Shown: positions 1-5,177 of the stretch, one piece after another
How the letters are laid out: each line of letters starts with the position of its first letter
Numbering within the stretch: the first letter of the stretch is position 1
DNA from: Sedimentibacter sp.
GTDB lineage: Bacteria > Bacillota > Clostridia > Tissierellales > Sedimentibacteraceae
Reading direction: 5' to 3'
DNA length: 5,177 nucleotides
NCBI GenBank assembly: GCA_029256005.1
Contig: JAQSYS010000175.1
Coordinates: 1 to 5,177 of the forward strand
Translations under genes and position numbers: made by a program
Notes under the pieces: model-generated
The model's input: only the letters and a program-made list of their open reading frames with translations
What the model was told of the DNA's origin: nothing
Databases searched by the model: none

Positions 1-1924
1 ATACACTGAAGTTACTAAGGAAGACTTTAAGGACAGAGTATCAGTTCCAAGAGTTCAGCATAGAACTGTAGAAGCAGAACTTAGAAAAGTGAACTTTCAG
101 CCAATTCTTCCAACAATGACGGAAGAAGAAGCAGTAAGAGAAGGTCAGAGATGTCTTGAATGCGGCTGTAAGGATTACTTTGAATGCCAGTTAGTTGATT
201 ATATTAAAAGATACGAAACTGACACAGTTAAATACCATGCAGAAGATGAAAAGAAACAAAAAGAAACAGACCATCCTTTCATTTCTCAGAATGTTGATAA
301 GTGCGTATTATGCGGACTTTGCGTTAGAACATGTAATGAGGTTGTAGGCGCTTCTGCGCTTGGATTTGTTGAAAGAGGTAATGCAACTTTTGTTTCACCT
401 GCATTTGAACAACAATTAAAGCTTACTAGCTGTATATCTTGCGGTCAATGTATTGATGTATGTCCAACAGGAGCATGGCTTGACAGAAGACAAAATATAA
501 AAGAAATACCGCTTGACTTAGCACAGACAAAGTCAGTGTGCAGCTATTGTTCAGTAGGTTGCGAAGTGGTTTATGAACACAAAGATGAAATAATATACAA
601 AGCTTCAAGTCCTAAGGAAAATGAAATACCAATGTGTGGAAAAGGAAAATTTGGTATAGAACACATTAACAATAAGGCAAGACTTCTTGAACCAAAGGTA
701 AGAATCAAAGGAGTGCAGACACCTGTAGAATTAGATGTAGCATTGTATGAAACTTCTAAACGCTTAAGAAGTATACAAAATATGTATGGTGAAAACCAAG
801 TTGCATTTGTAGTTTCACCAAAACTAACAAATGAAGAGTTATTAAAAATTAATTCAATTGCTCATGAAATAAATACAATGTACAAAGGTTCGTTCACTAT
901 AGATAATGAGCCTGGCATTGAAGTAGTTTTAGGTGAAAATAAATCAACAGTAGGCGCTGAAGAATTAGATGCTGCAGATTTAATAATTTCAGTTGGACAA
1001 TTGTATGAACATCATCCTGCTGCAGGTATGAAGCTTAGAAGATTGTCTAATACAAAAGCAATAATTTCAGCATCAACTGTAAAAACAAAGACAGAAAATT
1101 GGGCTAAGATAGCTCAAGTTACTGATTATGAAAAATTCTTTGCTAATGTTCTTAAAGCATTAGTAGACAAAGGCGTTATAAAGAAAGACGCTATAAGTAG
1201 TTATCCAAATGGACAAGAATTATTAACTGCTCTTGAAAACCTAGAAGTAACTAAGTCAGCTGATGAAGTAGCAGAAAGCATTAAAAAAGCTAAAAAGCCA
1301 ATAATCATAGCTGACGAAAATACAGTTAACAATAAAGCTCTAAAGGTATTAGCTGATATTACATTATTGATGGGTAACAAAAATAGACCTCACAGAGGGT
1401 TGATGGTTCTGAAAGCTAAATCAAACAGTCAGGGAGCATGGAATGTAGGATTTAGAACTTCTGGAGATGCTATCAAAAAAGCACTTCTTGACAATAAGTT
1501 AAAAGGACTTGTTGTAATAGGAGAAGATGTAGTAGGAAATGATCCAGAGCTTAAAAAAGCAATTGATGGTTTAAAATTCTTTGCAACATTTGATATTATG
1601 GAAAATGACACAACTAATGCAGCAGAATATGTTCTTCCACTTAACAGCCTTGCTGAAAGCAACGGTACAATCACAAGTGCTGACGGAACTGTAAGAAATG
1701 TCGTTGAAGCTATTAAACCACTTTCAGGTATGTCAAATTATCAGATGTTCGAAAAAATAGCAGAATTATTAAATGTAAAAGCAGTTTCAAATGATAAGGA
1801 GCAATATGAAGCAGCACTTTATATTCCATCATTTGACGGAAAAGAAAAAGTTTATAAAATTTATGATACTGTAGAAATAGCTTATTTAACAAATTTAAAA
1901 GATAACTGTGTTAAAGCACAATAA
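1..1924 (+). CDS. FAD-dependent oxidoreductase / NuoG-FdhA-like iron-sulfur fusion protein (5' partial)
   Basis: The frame is open from base 2 to the TAA at 1922-1924 (640 residues seen), so the gene starts outside the window. A GTG at 89 is in frame but has no ribosome site, and family-like sequence continues upstream of it. Residues here are counted from that GTG codon. C22, C25, C27 and C33 (RCLECGC...C) form the cysteine cluster found at the end of GltD-like FAD/NAD(P)H domains. C72/75/78/82 and C115/118/121/125 are two ferredoxin-type 4Fe-4S motifs. C151-x2-C154-x3-C158-x24-C183 is the 4Fe-4S motif that opens molybdopterin oxidoreductases and NuoG-like proteins. A degenerate molybdopterin-type domain follows (about 195-560), with no Cys or Sec at the expected active-site region and no C-terminal cofactor-binding domain. 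Such proteins are known as soluble electron-transfer subunits of anaerobes, often beside NuoE/NuoF-like or hydrogenase/formate dehydrogenase subunits. The likely role is passing electrons between NAD(P)H, flavin and ferredoxin; the partner is not visible. The domain assignment is firm, the reaction is not. Confidence 0.85.
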   Translation, partial: YTEVTKEDFKDRVSVPRVQHRTVEAELRKVNFQPILPTMTEEEAVREGQRCLECGCKDYFECQLVDYIKRYETDTVKYHAEDEKKQKETDHPFISQNVDKCVLCGLCVRTCNEVVGASALGFVERGNATFVSPAFEQQLKLTSCISCGQCIDVCPTGAWLDRRQNIKEIPLDLAQTKSVCSYCSVGCEVVYEHKDEIIYKASSPKENEIPMCGKGKFGIEHINNKARLLEPKVRIKGVQTPVELDVALYETSKRLRSIQNMYGENQVAFVVSPKLTNEELLKINSIAHEINTMYKGSFTIDNEPGIEVVLGENKSTVGAEELDAADLIISVGQLYEHHPAAGMKLRRLSNTKAIISASTVKTKTENWAKIAQVTDYEKFFANVLKALVDKGVIKKDAISSYPNGQELLTALENLEVTKSADEVAESIKKAKKPIIIADENTVNNKALKVLADITLLMGNKNRPHRGLMVLKAKSNSQGAWNVGFRTSGDAIKKALLDNKLKGLVVIGEDVVGNDPELKKAIDGLKFFATFDIMENDTTNAAEYVLPLNSLAESNGTITSADGTVRNVVEAIKPLSGMSNYQMFEKIAELLNVKAVSNDKEQYEAALYIPSFDGKEKVYKIYDTVEIAYLTNLKDNCVKAQ

Positions 1925-1954
1925 GAAATAAATAAGTAAATCTTTAAAAGATCC

Positions 1955-1981
1955 AAGTGTGACCCTTTTAGCTTCACATTT
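1955..1981 (+). terminator. Weak hairpin, possible terminator of the oxidoreductase gene
   Basis: AAGTGTGA (1955-1962) can pair with TCACATTT (1974-1981), with one G-T wobble and an 11-base loop, beginning 30 bases after the stop codon. The stem is AT-rich and the T run behind it is interrupted (ttttgcacctttt). A competing outer pairing, TCCAAG (1952-1957) with CTTGGA (1999-2004), is also possible. It may terminate or simply end the mRNA; the larger palindrome at 2048-2137 could do that job instead. Confidence 0.3.
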
Positions 1982-2047
1982 TGCACCTTTTATAAAATCT
2001 TGGACGCATTAGTACAATAAATGACTCTTTGATTAGATTAAAAATTT

Positions 2048-2137
2048 AAAAATGAGATTCTTCAAACAACGGTTCAGAATGACATGTAATACATGTATTA
2101 CAATGTCATTCTGAGCGTAGCAAAGGATCTCATTTTT
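2048..2137. repeat. 90-bp interrupted palindromic element
   Basis: Outer arms AAAAATGAGAT (2048-2058) and ATCTCATTTTT (2127-2137) are perfect complements, extended by a T-G wobble and CTT/AAG. After an unequal internal loop, TCAGAATGACA (2074-2084) pairs perfectly with TGTCATTCTGA (2104-2114). Between them is a perfect 18-bp palindrome (2085-2102), with a single bulged A at 2103. The right arm (ATTCTGAGCG.AGC.AAG.ATCTC) resembles, from memory, a palindromic repeat scattered between genes in many unrelated bacteria. It encodes nothing and carries no visible transposase. As RNA it would form a very long hairpin ending in T-rich sequence, so it may also block transcription between the two flanking genes. 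The structure is certain; its identity as a dispersed family needs a genome search. Confidence 0.75.
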
Positions 2138-2150
2138 TATGTTTTTATTC

Positions 2151-2179
2151 TTTAATAATTGGCAAAGATAAGCTATAAT
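2151..2179 (+). promoter_or_regulatory. Probable promoter of the methyltransferase gene
   Basis: A perfect TATAAT -10 box lies at 2174-2179. The hexamer at the ideal 17-base spacing, TTTAAT (2151-2156), matches only half of the -35 consensus. Transcription would start near 2186 and give a leader of about 20 bases. The -10 is convincing, the -35 weak. Confidence 0.45.
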
Positions 2180-2204
2180 AAATTATCAAACATCCGGAGG
2201 AATT

Positions 2205-2807
2205 ATGGAACATTACTTTAATCAAAATCCTACCACTGAAAAAGAAATATATAAATTTGATTGGAATATAGGAGAAGAAAGATTTTATTTTTATACTAGC
2301 AACAGTGTTTTTTCAAAGAGCGGTATGGATTTCGGCTCAATGTTATTAGTTGAAACAGTTATTGAAGAAAATGAAGGATTTTCAGGCAACATACTTGATT
2401 TAGGTTGCGGTTATGGACCCATAGGAATTATACTTGCCAAACTATTAAAAGATTCAACAATGAACATGTCAGATGTAAATGAAAGAGCTCTAGAACTTTG
2501 CTCGATGAATATAAAGGAAAATAAAGTAGAAGCCAAAGTGAAAGTAATTAGCTCTGCGGCATTTGAAAATATAAATGAAAGCTTTGACATGATAGTTACC
2601 AACCCTCCAATCAGAGCAGGCAAAGACACTGTATTTTCATTTTATGAAGGAGCGTATGAACATTTAAATAAAAACGGAAAATTATATGTAGTTATACAAA
2701 AAAAGCAAGGGGCACCAAGCACTAAGACAAAATTAGAGAGCTTATTCGGAAACTGCGAAACAGTAGGTAAAAAATCTGGCTACTTTATATTCAGAGCAAC
2801 AAAATGA
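2205..2807 (+). CDS. Class I SAM-dependent methyltransferase, RsmC/YbxB-like (MTS domain)
   Basis: This 200-residue protein is a single-domain methyltransferase of the MTS family, like Bacillus YbxB and the C-terminal half of the 16S rRNA methyltransferase RsmC. LDLGCGYGPIG (residues 64-74) is the glycine-rich SAM-binding motif I. D90 in the MSDVN stretch is the usual acidic residue that holds the SAM ribose. NPPIRAGK (133-140) is the NPP catalytic motif of N-methyltransferases acting on bases, in the form typical of YbxB proteins. The N-terminal part (HYF near the start, then FDW and SNSVFSKSGMDFGS) also fits this family. The likely substrate is a guanine in rRNA, but YbxB-type proteins lack the second domain of RsmC and their exact target is not established here. 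The ATG is chosen because GGAGG (2196-2200) lies four bases upstream. The gene has its own promoter and terminator, so it is probably transcribed alone. Confidence 0.88.
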   Translation: MEHYFNQNPTTEKEIYKFDWNIGEERFYFYTSNSVFSKSGMDFGSMLLVETVIEENEGFSGNILDLGCGYGPIGIILAKLLKDSTMNMSDVNERALELCSMNIKENKVEAKVKVISSAAFENINESFDMIVTNPPIRAGKDTVFSFYEGAYEHLNKNGKLYVVIQKKQGAPSTKTKLESLFGNCETVGKKSGYFIFRATK

Positions 2808-2823
2808 AAAAGTATACTTTGAT

Positions 2824-2872
2824 AGAACTTATAGAATGCATTTGGTTTTCTATTGGTTCTTTTTCTTTTTTT
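2824..2872 (+). terminator. Intrinsic terminator of the methyltransferase gene
   Basis: The arms at 2824-2836 and 2848-2860 form a 13-position stem with one T-T mismatch and one T-G wobble, around an 11-base loop. A T tract broken by a single C follows directly (2860-2872). It starts 16 bases after the TGA at 2805-2807. It overlaps the final codons of the convergent gene, whose stop lies at 2850-2852. A 12-bp perfect palindrome (AAAGTATACTTT, 2809-2820) precedes it and may help termination from the other side, though the minus-strand T run is short. Confidence 0.7.
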
Positions 2873-3689
2873 GACTATGTTTACCGCTGAAATAATTTAT
2901 TTCTGCTCCAGTTAAAAAAATTGTAGATAATATAAACAACCAAATTAGAAAAATTATAAGCCCTGACAAATTTCCATAAATAGAATCATAGTATTTTGCT
3001 TTTGTGCTTATATAGTTTGAAAAAACCATTGATCCTCCAATAAATCCAAGTGCTGAAACAACTGCTCCAGGCATTACAAAGGAAAAGCTTACTTTTTCAT
3101 AAGTCAAAAACTTATATGCAGCTGAGAATATTAAAAATAACAATAGAAACAGCAAAGCATATCTGAAAACATCAATTATTATGTATGTAAAATTTGAAAT
3201 CAATGTTACATTTTGCAACAACGCTACAATTTCATTTCCAAGTACAATTACAGAAAAAATTAAAAGCATAATTAACATGATTGCAAATGCAAAAATAATT
3301 CCTTCAATACGCATAAACAAGTAGTTGTTTGTTACTGTAAATCCATAAGCCCTATTAATTCCATGAATTATGGTAGCACTTCCTGCAGTAGCTGACCATA
3401 AGATAACCAAAAGACTTGCTGTGAAGTTTGTCTTGCTACAGTTGTTGACAGAATTGTATACAACATTGGACACTATATTAAAAACGTCAGATGGTAGTAT
3501 ATCCTCAACTGCACTAAGCAAATAAAAGATGTAGTAACTGAAATTGCAAAGTATTGATACTGCTAAAATCAAAAAAGGAAATATACCTAATAAAATATAA
3601 TAGGAAAATTGAGCGCTTAGTGCAACAATATTGTCATCTTTCATTTTAGACATAAGCTTAATAATAAAAACAAAAACTTTTTTAAACAT
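2850..3689 (-). CDS. YihY/BrkB-family integral membrane protein
   Basis: This 279-residue protein has the features of the YihY/virulence factor BrkB family (sometimes mislabelled ribonuclease BN). Near the N-terminus, DDNIVALSAQFSYYILLGIFPFL (19-40, given with its key A-Q-x-x-Y-Y and FPF residues) is the family signature. The LWSAT-x-G segment with INRAY (98-115) and the C-terminal YGNLSGLIIFLIW...GAEIN block (238-265) also match. Hydrophobic stretches at about 29-62, 91-107, 128-155, 168-192, 203-224 and 241-262 predict roughly six membrane helices with no cleaved signal peptide. The biochemical function of the family is not settled; transport or envelope roles have been proposed. The ATG is supported by AAGGAG four bases upstream (3694-3699). 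The C-terminus ends in a lysine-rich tail (KKKKNQ). The gene is divergent from hbd and convergent with the methyltransferase gene, and no functional link to either is apparent. Confidence 0.88.
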   Translation of the reverse strand: MFKKVFVFIIKLMSKMKDDNIVALSAQFSYYILLGIFPFLILAVSILCNFSYYIFYLLSAVEDILPSDVFNIVSNVVYNSVNNCSKTNFTASLLVILWSATAGSATIIHGINRAYGFTVTNNYLFMRIEGIIFAFAIMLIMLLIFSVIVLGNEIVALLQNVTLISNFTYIIIDVFRYALLFLLLFLIFSAAYKFLTYEKVSFSFVMPGAVVSALGFIGGSMVFSNYISTKAKYYDSIYGNLSGLIIFLIWLFILSTIFLTGAEINYFSGKHSQKKKKNQ

Positions 3690-3723
3690 ATTTCTCCTTA
3701 AGCAGAAGTGATATTCTTATTCT

Positions 3724-3753
3724 ATTATAAACAAGTATCAGAAAATATATTAA
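3724..3753 (-). promoter_or_regulatory. Possible promoter of the YihY-family gene
   Basis: Read on the minus strand, a perfect TATAAT lies at 3729-3724 and a partial -35, TTAATA (3753-3748), is 18 bases upstream. Transcription would start around 3717, giving a leader just under 30 bases. Only the -10 is convincing in such AT-rich DNA. Confidence 0.4.
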
Positions 3754-3761
3754 AAATATAG

Positions 3762-3779
3762 TTGTTAAATATTTATCAA
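3762..3779. promoter_or_regulatory. Rex-like redox-repressor operator
   Basis: TTGTTAAATATTTATCAA differs from the clostridial Rex consensus TTGTTAANNNNTTAACAA at one of the 14 specified bases. Rex is a repressor that senses the NADH/NAD+ ratio and is known to control butyrate-pathway genes, including hbd, in Clostridia. The site lies between the divergent promoters, ending 14 bases before the -35 of hbd. Its position upstream of the core promoter, not on top of it, is slightly unusual; a degenerate second copy at 3794-3811 covers the -35. Identity is inferred from the match and the gene it precedes. Confidence 0.6.
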
Positions 3780-3793
3780 AATTTCTAATTTAC

Positions 3794-3822
3794 TTGATAA
3801 ACGATTTACCTGGTGTTATAAT
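3794..3822 (+). promoter_or_regulatory. Strong promoter of hbd
   Basis: TTGATA (3794-3799) and TATAAT (3817-3822) are separated by exactly 17 bases, and TG at 3814-3815 gives an extended -10. Transcription would start near 3829. The roughly 40-base leader carries a small hairpin (GGAC-AGA-GTCC, 3838-3848) ahead of the ribosome site. This is the best promoter in the window by consensus and fits an abundant fermentation enzyme. Confidence 0.75.
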
Positions 3823-3867
3823 TGGGGTAGGAAAAAAGGACAGAGTCCAATTAATTAGGAGGCTTAA

Positions 3868-4722
3868 ATGGAAATTAAAAAAATATGTGTAGTTGGAACA
3901 GGAACAATGGCTAAAGGCATAATACAAACATTTGCACAAGCTGGTTATTCTGTAATTGTAAAAGGTAGAGCAGGGAAAACTTATGACACTTTAGAAGACA
4001 CTATAGGCAAGGGACTTGCTAAATTAGTTGCCAAAGGAAAAATGGAACAATCAGCTATGGATGCAACTATTGCAAACATCACAAAGGCTACTGAATATGC
4101 ACAGTGCAGTGAAGCAGATTTATTCATTGAAGCTATAGCAGAAGATATGGAAACAAAACATGCAATATTTGCTGAAATTGAAGCTATTGCAAAAGAAGAT
4201 GCAATACTTTCTACTAATACATCATCATTGTCAATAACTGAAATAGCATCTAAGTCAAAAAGACCTAATAATATAATAGGAATGCACTTCTTCAATCCTG
4301 TTCCTCTTATGAAGTTGATTGAAATAATTAAGGGTATGCTGACATCTGATGAAGTACATAGCACAATATTTGAATTATCACAAAAAATAGGCAAAACTCC
4401 TGTAACTGTTGAAGAAGCACCTGGATTTGTTGTAAACAGAATCCTTGTTCCATTAGTTAATGAAGGAGTAGGAATACTTGCAGATGGAGTAGCTACTAAG
4501 GAAGAAATAGATACAGCAATGAAGCTTGGTGCAAATCATCCTATGGGACCATTAGAATTGGGAGATTTAATAGGATTAGACGTATGCCTTGCAATTATGG
4601 AAGTTCTGTATAACGAATTCGGAGATACAAAATACAGACCACATCCATTACTTCGCAAAATGGTAAGAGCTAACCTATTAGGTAGAAAAACAGGTAAAGG
4701 CTTCTACGACTACAGTAAATAA
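3868..4722 (+). CDS. hbd: 3-hydroxybutyryl-CoA dehydrogenase
   Basis: The product (284 residues, against about 282 for clostridial Hbd) interconverts acetoacetyl-CoA and 3-hydroxybutyryl-CoA in the cytoplasmic butyrate/butanol pathway. The N-terminal Rossmann domain contains GTGTMAKGI (10-18). The catalytic set is intact: S119 in NTSS, H140 in GMHFFNP, E152 and N190 in PGFVVNR. The C-terminal helical domain carries the family signature around LGANHPMGPLELGD (220-233), and the protein ends in GRKTGKGFYDYSK as in characterised clostridial enzymes. Two residues are unusual: the third glycine of the GxGxxG loop is A15, and the acidic residue normally ending the second beta strand is replaced by G33-R34. 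That pattern suggests preference for NADP(H). AGGAGG (3857-3862), five bases before the ATG, fixes the start. The gene stands alone here, without crt, bcd or etf genes beside it, and has its own promoter, Rex-like site and terminator. Confidence 0.95.
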   Translation: MEIKKICVVGTGTMAKGIIQTFAQAGYSVIVKGRAGKTYDTLEDTIGKGLAKLVAKGKMEQSAMDATIANITKATEYAQCSEADLFIEAIAEDMETKHAIFAEIEAIAKEDAILSTNTSSLSITEIASKSKRPNNIIGMHFFNPVPLMKLIEIIKGMLTSDEVHSTIFELSQKIGKTPVTVEEAPGFVVNRILVPLVNEGVGILADGVATKEEIDTAMKLGANHPMGPLELGDLIGLDVCLAIMEVLYNEFGDTKYRPHPLLRKMVRANLLGRKTGKGFYDYSK

Positions 4723-4741
4723 AGTAAAAAAATAATAAATT

Positions 4742-4798
4742 AATGGGTAGTCCTTTAATTTCATTATGAAATTTTAGAGACTTTCCCATTTTTTTTTT
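4742..4798 (+). terminator. Intrinsic terminator of hbd
   Basis: AATGGG (4742-4747) pairs with CCCATT (4785-4790), AGTC (4749-4752) with GACT (4779-4782), and an inner AATTTC/GAAATT hairpin (4757-4762 with 4768-4773) closes the top. Ten T residues (4789-4798) follow. It begins 19 bases after the hbd stop and should separate hbd from glnS. Confidence 0.9.
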
Positions 4799-4837
4799 GT
4801 TAAAATGGGATATAATAAACATATTGGAATATTTAGC

Positions 4838-4866
4838 TTGAAATAAGTATTTTCATTAAGTATAAT
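4838..4866 (+). promoter_or_regulatory. Promoter of glnS
   Basis: TTGAAA (4838-4843) and TATAAT (4861-4866) are separated by 17 bases. Transcription would start near 4873, leaving a leader of about 30 bases before the ATG. Another TATAAT (4811-4816) just behind the hbd terminator has no acceptable -35 and is less likely. The 4799-4901 gap holds nothing else that I recognise. Confidence 0.65.
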
Positions 4867-4901
4867 AAAGTGAAATTATATAACTAAACTTAACTGAAAC
4901 A

Positions 4902-5177
4902 ATGAGCGAAAACAATACTGAAAATAGGGAATCGGTTAATTTTATTCAAAAAATAATTAATGAAGACCTTGCCAATAATACATATGGAAACAGGGTGCAA
5001 ACAAGATTTCCTCCGGAACCGAACGGTTATCTGCATGTGGGGCATGCAAAATCAATTTGTTTGAATTATAGCCTTGCAAAGAAAAATAACGGTATTTTTA
5101 ACTTAAGATTTGATGACACAAACCCTACAAAGGAAGATGATTCATTTGTAGAATCTATTATAAAAGATGTAAAATGG
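4902..5177 (+). CDS. glnS: Glutaminyl-tRNA synthetase (3' partial)
   Basis: Only the first 92 codons are present and the frame runs off the window end. The visible part is the start of a class I aminoacyl-tRNA synthetase that charges tRNA-Gln with glutamine in the cytoplasm. PPEPNGYLHVGHAKS (37-51) contains the HIGH-type ATP-binding motif (HVGH, 45-48) in the PEPNG context that separates GlnRS from bacterial GluRS, which has PSPTG. LRFDDTNPTKED (68-79) is the next conserved GlnRS block. The ATG at 4902 is the only plausible start: an in-frame stop lies at 4881-4883 with no other start codon between. There is no clear Shine-Dalgarno sequence before it, unlike the other three genes whose starts are seen. 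Many Firmicutes lack this enzyme and make Gln-tRNA with the GatCAB amidotransferase, but a number of Clostridia carry it. Its own promoter and the upstream hbd terminator suggest independent transcription. Confidence 0.93.
   Translation, partial: MSENNTENRESVNFIQKIINEDLANNTYGNRVQTRFPPEPNGYLHVGHAKSICLNYSLAKKNNGIFNLRFDDTNPTKEDDSFVESIIKDVKW

Noticed and set aside
89..91. GTG as the start of the oxidoreductase gene
   Set aside because: The frame stays open to the window edge, the upstream residues look like normal protein of the same family, and no ribosome site precedes the GTG.
1429..1674. Antisense frame inside the oxidoreductase gene
   Set aside because: It is short, without motifs, promoter or ribosome site, and overlaps a conserved domain. 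The frames at 426-608 and 2411-2629 on the minus strand were rejected for the same reasons.
1925..2047. Small gene or structured RNA after the oxidoreductase gene
   Set aside because: No reading frame with a ribosome site is present, and the only structure is the weak hairpin already listed.
2048..2137. CRISPR repeat or insertion sequence end
   Set aside because: There is a single unit with no spacer series, no transposase and no obvious target-site duplication.
2159..2164. TTGGCA as the -35 box of the methyltransferase promoter
   Set aside because: It is only nine bases from the TATAAT at 2174, too close for a sigma-70-type promoter.
2172..2189. Possible Rex site upstream of the methyltransferase gene (TTATCAA half-site)
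   Set aside because: Only one half resembles the consensus; the other half matches at just three of seven bases.
3981..4394. 137-codon reading frame antisense to hbd
   Set aside because: It lies wholly inside a highly conserved gene, has no recognisable motif or ribosome site, and its Ser/Ile-rich composition is what the complement of such coding DNA gives.

Overview
This is an AT-rich window, about one third G+C by eye. It fits an anaerobic, fermentative Firmicute of the class Clostridia: strong AGGAGG-type ribosome sites, TATAAT/TTGAAA promoters, a clostridial-type 3-hydroxybutyryl-CoA dehydrogenase, an iron-sulfur flavoprotein fusion typical of anaerobes, and a Rex-like redox operator. 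I cannot assign genus or species.

Layout. Positions 1-1924 (+) hold the 3' part of a large oxidoreductase gene that enters from the left. The visible product is the tail of a GltD-like FAD domain, then a ferredoxin-like pair of 4Fe-4S clusters, then a formate-dehydrogenase/NuoG-like domain that seems to have lost its catalytic residue and its C-terminal cofactor-binding domain. Positions 1925-2204 are non-coding and contain a weak hairpin, a striking 90-bp interrupted palindrome (2048-2137) and a promoter. A small RsmC/YbxB-like methyltransferase gene (2205-2807, +) converges on a YihY/BrkB-family membrane protein gene (2850-3689, -). The intrinsic terminator of the first overlaps the last codons of the second. 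Positions 3690-3867 are a divergent regulatory region with a promoter on each strand and a near-consensus Rex site between them. Next come hbd (3868-4722, +), its strong terminator (4742-4798), a promoter, and the first 92 codons of glnS (4902 to the window end, +).

How the parts relate. The first gene and hbd both belong to anaerobic redox and fermentation metabolism, and the Rex-like site suggests that hbd responds to the NADH/NAD+ ratio. The methyltransferase, membrane protein and glutaminyl-tRNA synthetase look like independently transcribed household genes. The visible promoters and terminators make most of these genes single transcription units, not one operon.

I found no defence system, CRISPR array, rRNA, tRNA or insertion sequence, and no convincing wholly new multigene system. 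The points most worth following are the NuoG-like fusion without a catalytic residue, the NADP-type fingerprint of Hbd, the Rex-like operator, and the palindromic element.
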